Part shown: positions 1 to 4,179 of the stretch, piece by piece
How the letters are laid out: each line of letters begins with the position of its first letter
How positions within the stretch are numbered: the stretch's first letter is position 1
Source of the DNA: Alphaproteobacteria bacterium
GTDB taxonomy: Bacteria > Pseudomonadota > Alphaproteobacteria > CAISOG01
NCBI GenBank assembly: GCA_018883285.1
Contig: VEQJ01000079.1
Span: forward strand, 1-6,055
Reading direction: 5' to 3'
Length of the DNA stretch: 6,055 nucleotides
Notes under the pieces: generated by a model
The model's input: only the letters and a program-made list of their open reading frames with translations
Databases searched by the model: none
What the model was told of the DNA's origin: nothing
Translations under genes and position numbers: made by a program

Positions 1-1
1 G

Positions 2-268
2 GCTAAGCCAAGCGCATCAAGCGCGTCCCAAACTGTGCCGCCGCCCAAGCCTTCGCGATCCCCACCACCACCTCCGCCACCCCTTCCTAAGAGCGGCATG
101 AGTCAGGCCGAGGCGCTAAAGCTGCTGGGATTGCCCGCTGGCGCCAGTCTTGAGCAAATTCGTGCCGCCCATCGTCGATTGATGATCCGCTATCATCCGG
201 ATCATGGCGGTGATGCCAAGGTGGCGGCCAGAATTAACCAGGCGAAGGATGTTTTGCTTGGCCGCTAA
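2..268 (+). CDS. J-domain (DnaJ/Pam18-like) co-chaperone, C-terminal part, 5' end outside window
   Basis: The frame is open from the left edge to the TAA at 266-268, so this is the 3' part of a longer gene. It shows a Pro/Ser-rich linker with a run of seven prolines (about nt 38-100), then a compact C-terminal J domain of about 55 residues beginning near MSQAEALKLLGL. Helix II (EQIRAAHRRLMIRY) is followed by the HPD signature at nt 194-202, which stimulates Hsp70/DnaK ATPase, then HGGD and helix III (AARINQAKDVLL). J domains at the extreme C terminus with this ending are typical of alphaproteobacterial relatives of mitochondrial TIM14/Pam18, which usually have an N-terminal membrane segment; that part is not in view. 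A GTG at 35 or ATG at 98 could start a shorter protein, but the open upstream frame and linker argue against it. It converges on fliS with a 46-bp gap. Confidence 0.85.
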   Translation, partial: AKPSASSASQTVPPPKPSRSPPPPPPPLPKSGMSQAEALKLLGLPAGASLEQIRAAHRRLMIRYHPDHGGDAKVAARINQAKDVLLGR

Positions 269-314
269 ACCAGCCAACCAACCAGCCCTGTAGCCTAACG
301 TTGTTGGCCACCCC

Positions 315-806
315 CTAAGCGGATATCAGCAAATTGCTTTGTGCCGATGGCTGTGGTGGAAGAGCGGGATTTTGCACGGGTAGGCCGTTGGCTTTCGACA
401 GCTTTTCACTGTCGGCCTGATCCATCTTGGCCGCCACCTCACGCCAACTGTCACGCAACGGTTCCAGCAGGTTAATGACATCCTGTGCCGCCTTTGGGTC
501 ATTTTTAATGTCGACATCGGGCAAACGATGCAGGCAGCAGGTAAAAATTTTCTCCAAATTGGCGGATATCTGCCCCCCCTCCTCATGATTCAGGGTTGTT
601 AAGAAATGTTCGATAATATCGCGCGCTTTGCAGCATGCCTTCCATCGTCGTTCGATTTCGTTGGCTTCAATGGCGATAATGGCATCTTTCAGCCAAAAAA
701 TTGCCCGATCATAAAGCAAATAAACGATTCTGGCGGGTGATGCGGAAAGAATTTGTTGGTTCGAGTAGGCCTGTACCTTGCCTTGGATTGAACTTTGTTG
801 CGTCAT
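315..806 (-). CDS. fliS: Flagellar export chaperone FliS
   Basis: A 163-residue protein matching FliS, the cytosolic chaperone that binds the C-terminal disordered region of flagellin, prevents early polymerisation and delivers it to the flagellar type III export gate. Visible family features are an early Tyr (AYSNQQILSASPARIVYLLY, residues 13-32), the SPxxxVxLLYDxAI helix 1 (23-36), helix 2 with KARDIIEHFLTTL (60-72), the EEGGQISANL turn (75-84), and the C-terminal helix with LLEPLRDSWREV (113-124). The core fits the usual 120-140 residues; residues after about 140 form a Pro/Gln/Ser-rich tail that FliS proteins often lack. The start is supported by AGGAAGG five bases upstream of the ATG. 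Two adjacent-cysteine pairs (C58-C59 and C90-C91) are odd for this protein. No flagellin, fliD or fliT gene is beside it in this window. It is codirectional with apt but 105 bp away, so it probably has its own promoter. Confidence 0.93.
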   Translation of the reverse strand: MTQQSSIQGKVQAYSNQQILSASPARIVYLLYDRAIFWLKDAIIAIEANEIERRWKACCKARDIIEHFLTTLNHEEGGQISANLEKIFTCCLHRLPDVDIKNDPKAAQDVINLLEPLRDSWREVAAKMDQADSEKLSKANGLPVQNPALPPQPSAQSNLLISA

Positions 807-811
807 GCTTG

Positions 812-818
812 CCTTCCT
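812..818 (-). promoter_or_regulatory. Ribosome binding site of fliS
   Basis: AGGAAGG on the minus strand lies five bases before the ATG at 806-804. This is a good Shine-Dalgarno match and fixes the fliS start. Confidence 0.75.
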
Positions 819-838
819 GGTGTGCGTTACGCTTAAGC

Positions 839-868
839 GGGTTAGAGCTTTACCATAACATCTAACCC
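839..868. repeat. 8-bp inverted repeat upstream of fliS (possible operator)
   Basis: GGGTTAGA (839-846) and TCTAACCC (861-868) are perfect reverse complements separated by 14 bases, with half-site centres 22 bp apart. The repeat sits 33-62 bp before the fliS ATG, where a promoter or operator would lie. The spacer holds, on the minus strand, TAAAG (852-848), the start of a flagellar sigma-28 -35 box, but the matching -10 region (about 833-826) is poor. The repeat itself is seen directly; an operator role is inferred. As a hairpin, its 14-base loop and lack of a T run make it a poor terminator. Confidence 0.45.
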
Positions 869-871
869 CTA

Positions 872-899
872 AGCCCTGGTTAATCTGAACCGCTAGGCT
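872..899 (-). terminator. Weak hairpin downstream of apt, possible terminator
   Basis: AGCC (872-875) pairs with GGCT (896-899), and GGTT (878-881) pairs with AACC (888-891), around a six-base loop and across an asymmetric internal loop. It begins 13 bp after the apt stop codon. There is no following T run on the minus strand, so intrinsic termination is doubtful. Confidence 0.2.
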
Positions 900-911
900 G
901 GCAAGACGGCT

Positions 912-1457
912 TTAGAAAGTTAGCAGGCTGGCCACAGGGAATTTCAGGCGTTCACGTCCCTTAAGATGCGCCAGCTCAATCAGACAGCCCACGCCGCAAA
1001 CCTGCCCCTTAACCTTTTTAACCAATTCGGCGGTGGCCGCCACTGTGCCGCCCGTGGCCAGCAGATCGTCGATAATCACCACCCGTTGGTTGGGCTGAAT
1101 ACTGTTTATCTGAATTTCCAAAAAGTCCGTGCCGTATTCCAGATTGTATTTCAGGTTGATGGTTTGTCCAGGCAGCTTGCCCGATTTGCGCACCATCGCA
1201 AAGCCGATGCCCAATTCTAAGGCCAGCGGCGACACCAACAAAAACCCGCGTGATTCGACGCAAACCAGAAAATCTGGCTTAAAGGGGCGGATAGCATCGG
1301 CCAGCTGTCTAATGGTCTCCCGCCAGGCCTGCACATCGGCCAACAGTGGTGATACATCGTAGAACAGCACCCCTGGCCTTGGGAAATCAGGGATTTTGGC
1401 AATAAACGGCGTAATATCCATCTGCGGTTGGTCAATCTTTTTGAGTGGAGCGTTCAT
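912..1457 (-). CDS. apt: Adenine phosphoribosyltransferase
   Basis: Apt is a cytosolic purine-salvage enzyme that makes AMP and pyrophosphate from adenine and PRPP. The 181-residue product is close to the family length of about 170-183. The N-terminal part has IPDFPRPGVLFYDVSPLL (22-39), matching the family PKPGILFRD block; ESRGF (68-72) matches the family EARGF motif; VRKSGKLPGQT (89-99) and NLEYGTDFLEI (105-115) form the flexible-loop and hood regions; and VVIIDDLLATGGT (126-138) is the PRPP-binding signature with the two acidic residues. The start is not certain. The ATG at 1457 has AAGAGGG directly against it, unusually close for a Shine-Dalgarno. An in-frame ATG at 1421 (residue 13, MDITPFI) lies nearer the usual family N terminus but has no visible ribosome binding site. 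It is divergent from the glycosyltransferase gene across a 230-bp region. Confidence 0.97.
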   Translation of the reverse strand: MNAPLKKIDQPQMDITPFIAKIPDFPRPGVLFYDVSPLLADVQAWRETIRQLADAIRPFKPDFLVCVESRGFLLVSPLALELGIGFAMVRKSGKLPGQTINLKYNLEYGTDFLEIQINSIQPNQRVVIIDDLLATGGTVAATAELVKKVKGQVCGVGCLIELAHLKGRERLKFPVASLLTF

Positions 1458-1464
1458 CCCTCTT
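1458..1464 (-). promoter_or_regulatory. Purine-rich element abutting the apt start
   Basis: AAGAGGG on the minus strand ends directly before the ATG at 1457-1455. A Shine-Dalgarno is normally about 5-9 bases away, so it supports this start only weakly and leaves the ATG at 1421 as an alternative. Confidence 0.35.
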
Positions 1465-1473
1465 TACTACCCT

Positions 1474-1487
1474 TAACCGCCCGGTTA
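1474..1487. repeat. 14-bp palindrome before apt (possible operator)
   Basis: TAACCG (1474-1479) and CGGTTA (1482-1487) are perfect reverse complements around a central CC. The element lies 17-30 bp upstream of the apt ATG, in the region expected for the -10 box or the transcribed leader. The symmetry is seen directly; regulation of apt is inference. The hairpin it could form has only a two-base loop, so a protein-binding site is more likely than an RNA structure. Confidence 0.4.
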
Positions 1488-1519
1488 TGCAAGCGGTGGT
1501 TGTGTCTGGTGTAAGTTGC

Positions 1520-1551
1520 CCAAGTTCAAACATGTCCAAGTTAAAACAGAT
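1520..1551. repeat. Tandem imperfect 16-bp direct repeat in the divergent promoter region
   Basis: Two adjoining 16-bp units, 1520-1535 and 1536-1551, agree at 13 of 16 positions; both begin CCAAGTT and share AAACA further on. A further AAGTT occurs out of phase at 1513-1517. The pair lies about 60-95 bp upstream of apt and about 140-170 bp upstream of the glycosyltransferase gene, a plausible place for regulator half-sites. It could equally be a chance duplication. Confidence 0.4.
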
Positions 1552-1687
1552 GTGAGACGGGTTTACGAGGGCGCCAAAACTTGCGACAACAGCACAGCAA
1601 TTAGCATGGTTTGGATGCCCAACCCCGCCAAACCCGTGCCAGGCCAGCGCTGCAACCAAAACCTAGCCTTAGGATACCATCCAACCG

Positions 1688-2854
1688 ATGACAACCGATT
1701 CAAAGATTCGCGTGATGCAGGTGATTGCGGGGGCATCCTTTGGCGGCGCGGAAACCTTTTTCAACGATTTGGTGGTCGCGTTGCAGGAGATGGGGTTGGA
1801 TCAGGTGGTGGTTACCCGCCCCAATCCCGAACGGATTAAGCTGTTGCAGGCGGCGGGCATCACCAACATCGAAACCTTGCCCTTTGGCACGCCGTGGCGG
1901 GATCGTCAAACCCGCAAGAAATTGGCGAAGCTGATACAGCAATATAAGCCCGATATTGTGCAGAGCTGGATGACGCGTGCCACCATTTTGTGCCCCGATT
2001 CCAAACGTGCCAAGCATGACTTTGTGCATGTCGGTTGGATGGGTGGGTACTACAACCTCAGCTATTTTCAAAAATGCCACCACCTGATTGGGGTGACCTT
2101 TGACATTGCCCGATCCCTGATTCGTCAGGGGTGGCCACAGAATCGCGGCCATTATTTCCGAACCTTTGCGGCGGTGCAGCCAGGCAGAAAGCTGAATCGC
2201 CAGGATTACAACACCCCTGATGATGCGCCGCTGCTGTTCGCCCTGGGGCGCATGCATGCCAAAAAGGGCTTTGACACCTTGTTAATGAGCCTTAGGCTGT
2301 TGCCCGATGCCTATCTATGGCTGGCGGGGGATGGCCCCCTGATGGCCAGTTTGCAAAAATTTGCCCGCGACATTGGGGTGGCGGATCGGGTGCGCTTTTT
2401 GGGATGGCGCAGCGATCGTGGGGATTTGTTTGCGACCGCCGATATTTGCGTGGTGCCCTCGCGCTTTGAGCCCTTTGGCACGGTGGTGGTGGAGGCATGG
2501 GCGAATCGTATCCCCCTGGTCGCAACCATGGCGGCGGGGCCATCGGCAACCGTGCGGCATGAGGTGGATGGCATGTTGGTGCCGATTGACGATATTGATG
2601 CGATTGCCCAGGCGGTTCGGCGGCTGTTAAAAGATGGTCATTTGCGCGAACGATTGGTGGCCAATGCCTATGTGCACTATTTATCAGACTTTACGCAATC
2701 AGCGGTAGCCGATAGTTATTTGCAGTTTTATCAGGATATTATCGAACTTCAGCCACAAATTTTGCAGGAAATGGCGGAGGCAGAACAACAACTAACAAGG
2801 GGGGAAAAATGGCGCAAGCGGTTGAATTGGTTATTACGGGCGGGCTGCTGGTAA
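1688..2854 (+). CDS. GT4-family glycosyltransferase (GT-B fold)
   Basis: A 388-residue glycosyltransferase, probably moving a sugar from a nucleotide-sugar donor to an envelope glycan; donor and acceptor cannot be read from sequence. The N-terminal Rossmann half begins KIRVMQVIAGASFGGAE (6-22), with the GGAE nucleotide-sugar-family motif at 19-22. The C-terminal half begins PLLFALGRMHAKKGFDTLL (181-199), where R188 and K193 are the usual phosphate-contacting pair, followed by AGDGP (213-217), VRFLGWRSD (235-243), the EPFGTVVVE E-x7-E motif (E261, E269) that holds the donor, and a closing helix region. No signal peptide or membrane segment is seen. The inter-domain segment HYFRTFAAV (155-163) stands where relatives usually have a P-N loop. 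The start ATG has no close Shine-Dalgarno; AGGA lies 13 bases upstream. The last 15 residues are encoded inside pyrC and look like a basic, non-conserved tail. It is first in the probable operon with pyrC. Confidence 0.93.
   Translation: MTTDSKIRVMQVIAGASFGGAETFFNDLVVALQEMGLDQVVVTRPNPERIKLLQAAGITNIETLPFGTPWRDRQTRKKLAKLIQQYKPDIVQSWMTRATILCPDSKRAKHDFVHVGWMGGYYNLSYFQKCHHLIGVTFDIARSLIRQGWPQNRGHYFRTFAAVQPGRKLNRQDYNTPDDAPLLFALGRMHAKKGFDTLLMSLRLLPDAYLWLAGDGPLMASLQKFARDIGVADRVRFLGWRSDRGDLFATADICVVPSRFEPFGTVVVEAWANRIPLVATMAAGPSATVRHEVDGMLVPIDDIDAIAQAVRRLLKDGHLRERLVANAYVHYLSDFTQSAVADSYLQFYQDIIELQPQILQEMAEAEQQLTRGEKWRKRLNWLLRAGCW
2797..2804 (+). promoter_or_regulatory. Ribosome binding site of pyrC inside the glycosyltransferase gene
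   Basis: AAGGGGGG lies four bases before the ATG at 2809 and is purine-rich enough to pair with anti-Shine-Dalgarno, partly through a G-U pair. It is directly followed by five adenines, giving a G6A5 run (2799-2809) that also encodes glycosyltransferase codons. It supports the pyrC start chosen here and suggests translational coupling. Confidence 0.7.
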
Positions 2855-4167
2855 CACCCAGCGGGATTGTACGGGCGGATCTGGCGATTGATCACGGCCT
2901 GATTGTGGGGGTTGGGGATGTCAGCGATTATCGCCCCGCCAATCAGATTGATGCCAAAAACCTGGTGGTTATGCCGGGGGTTATCGATACCCATGTGCAT
3001 TTCCGTGAGCCTGGCTTTCCAGAAAAAGAGGATATGGCCAGCGGTAGCCGTGCCGCCGCCCTGGGCGGGGTGACCACCGTTTTTGATATGCCCAACACCA
3101 AGCCCGCCACCACCACCGTTGCCCTGTTGCAGGATAAGTTTGAACGGGCGAAGCAGCGATTTTTTGTGGATTATGGCTTTTACATCGGCGCAACCCCCAA
3201 CAATACCGCGGAGTTGGTGGCGGCGGAGGGGTTGCCAGGCTGTGCTGGGATCAAGCTGTTTATGGGCAGCTCTACGGGCGATTTGCTGGTGGCGGAGGAT
3301 GAGGAGATTGAGCCGATTATGCGGGCAACCCGTGGCACGCTGGCGGTGCATGCTGAGGATGAATCGCGGCTAAAGGCCAATAAAAAAGACGTGCTGGACA
3401 GTGCGGCGGCTAAGGGTGAATGTGGTGTCCATTTGCACCCCTGTTACCGCGATGTCGAAACCGCCTATCGCGCCACCAAAAGGCTGATTGATATGGCGCG
3501 CAAGCTGAATCGGCGGGTTCATGTGTTGCATGTGACCAGCGCGGATGAATTGCCGCTGCTGGCCGCTAACAAAGACTTGGTCAGTTGTGAGGTGTTGCCG
3601 CAGCATTTGGCGCTATCCGCGCCAAGCTGTTATGACAAGCTGGGCACCCTGGCGCAGATGAATCCGCCGATTCGCGATGCGGAGCATGGCCGTGCGCTGT
3701 GGGCGGCGATTCGCAACGGGTTGATTGACACCCTGGGGTCGGATCATGCCCCCCATACCTTGGCGGAGAAGGGGCAGGCCTATCCCGCCACCCCCTCTGG
3801 CATGCCGGGGGTGCAAACCATGTTGCCAATTTTGCTGGATGCGGTCAATGCAGGCTCCCTAACCCTGGAACGGTTAGTCGATTTAACCAGCGCTGGCCCC
3901 GCACGGGTCTATGGCATTAAGCGTAAGGGGCGATTGGCGGTAAGCTTTGACGCCGATTTGGTGCTGGTCGATTTGAAAAAACGCCAAACCATCCGTAATC
4001 AGTGGATTGCCAGCACCTGTGGCTGGACACCCTTTGACGGGATGGAGATTACGGGGTGGCCAGTCATGACCATTTTGCGCGGCATGCCGATTATGCAGGA
4101 TGATGAATTGTTGGGCAGCGCGGTGGGGCAACCCGTGCGCTTTCAAAAAGAAGAGGTGACGGGTTAG
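2809..4167 (+). CDS. pyrC: Dihydroorotase
   Basis: PyrC is a cytosolic zinc amidohydrolase that interconverts N-carbamoyl-L-aspartate and L-dihydroorotate, the third step of de novo pyrimidine synthesis. The 452-residue chain has the layout of the long COG0044-type enzyme. Visible parts are the N-terminal beta segment, the PGVIDTHVHFREPG motif with metal ligands H62 and H64 and substrate-binding R66, and GGVTTVFDMPNT (86-97) with N96. GIKLFMGSSTGDLLV (147-161) places K149 where hydantoinase-like enzymes carry the carboxylated metal-bridging lysine. Also present are H181 (AVHAED), H241 (VLHVTSADE), N285 (AQMNPPIR), and LGSDHAPH (309-316) with catalytic D312. The C-terminal sandwich ends with a GRLAVSFDADLVLVD segment (374-388). 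No active-site residue is missing, so dihydroorotase is preferred over allantoinase or hydantoinase. Its start overlaps the upstream gene by 46 nt; the next gene follows after 12 nt. The promoter is probably upstream of the glycosyltransferase. Confidence 0.97.
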   Translation: MAQAVELVITGGLLVTPSGIVRADLAIDHGLIVGVGDVSDYRPANQIDAKNLVVMPGVIDTHVHFREPGFPEKEDMASGSRAAALGGVTTVFDMPNTKPATTTVALLQDKFERAKQRFFVDYGFYIGATPNNTAELVAAEGLPGCAGIKLFMGSSTGDLLVAEDEEIEPIMRATRGTLAVHAEDESRLKANKKDVLDSAAAKGECGVHLHPCYRDVETAYRATKRLIDMARKLNRRVHVLHVTSADELPLLAANKDLVSCEVLPQHLALSAPSCYDKLGTLAQMNPPIRDAEHGRALWAAIRNGLIDTLGSDHAPHTLAEKGQAYPATPSGMPGVQTMLPILLDAVNAGSLTLERLVDLTSAGPARVYGIKRKGRLAVSFDADLVLVDLKKRQTIRNQWIASTCGWTPFDGMEITGWPVMTILRGMPIMQDDELLGSAVGQPVRFQKEEVTG

Positions 4168-4179
4168 GGCTGATTGACC

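Larger units (their letters stand above)
1458..1687. other. Divergent intergenic region between apt and the glycosyltransferase operon
   Basis: These 230 bp hold no convincing gene; short open frames here have no family features and run into the neighbouring genes in other frames. Both transcription units should have promoters here. No strong sigma-70 match was found. The best plus-strand candidate is TTGCGA (1581-1586) with TAGCAT (1602-1607), whose spacing of 15 bp is short. The left half holds the 14-bp palindrome and the tandem 16-bp repeat described separately. Confidence 0.6.

Noticed and set aside
268..287. Direct repeat AACCAGCC-AACC-AACCAGCC after the J-domain gene
   Set aside because: It is short, low in complexity, without symmetry or a T run, and overlaps the stop codon; it neither looks like a terminator nor a known element.
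831..838. GCTTAAGC palindrome near the fliS ribosome site
   Set aside because: An 8-bp palindrome is common by chance and no paired element was seen.
824..852. Sigma-28 flagellar promoter for fliS on the minus strand
   Set aside because: TAAAG fits the -35 box, but the -10 region at the right spacing matches only about three of eight consensus bases, so it is not called as a promoter.
1516..1839. A 107-codon plus-strand frame starting in the divergent intergenic region
   Set aside because: Its second half overlaps the glycosyltransferase start in another frame, the product has no recognisable motif, and it lacks a clear ribosome site.
1700..2257. A 185-codon minus-strand frame opposite the glycosyltransferase
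   Set aside because: It is antisense to conserved glycosyltransferase motifs and has no family features of its own.
2799..2809. Classical -1 programmed frameshift site
   Set aside because: In the glycosyltransferase frame the codons read AGG GGG GAA AAA, which does not give an X-XXY-YYZ heptamer with good re-pairing in both sites, and no clear downstream stimulatory structure was identified.
2749..3351. A 200-codon minus-strand frame across the glycosyltransferase/pyrC junction
   Set aside because: It is antisense to the pyrC metal-binding region and its product shows no motif.
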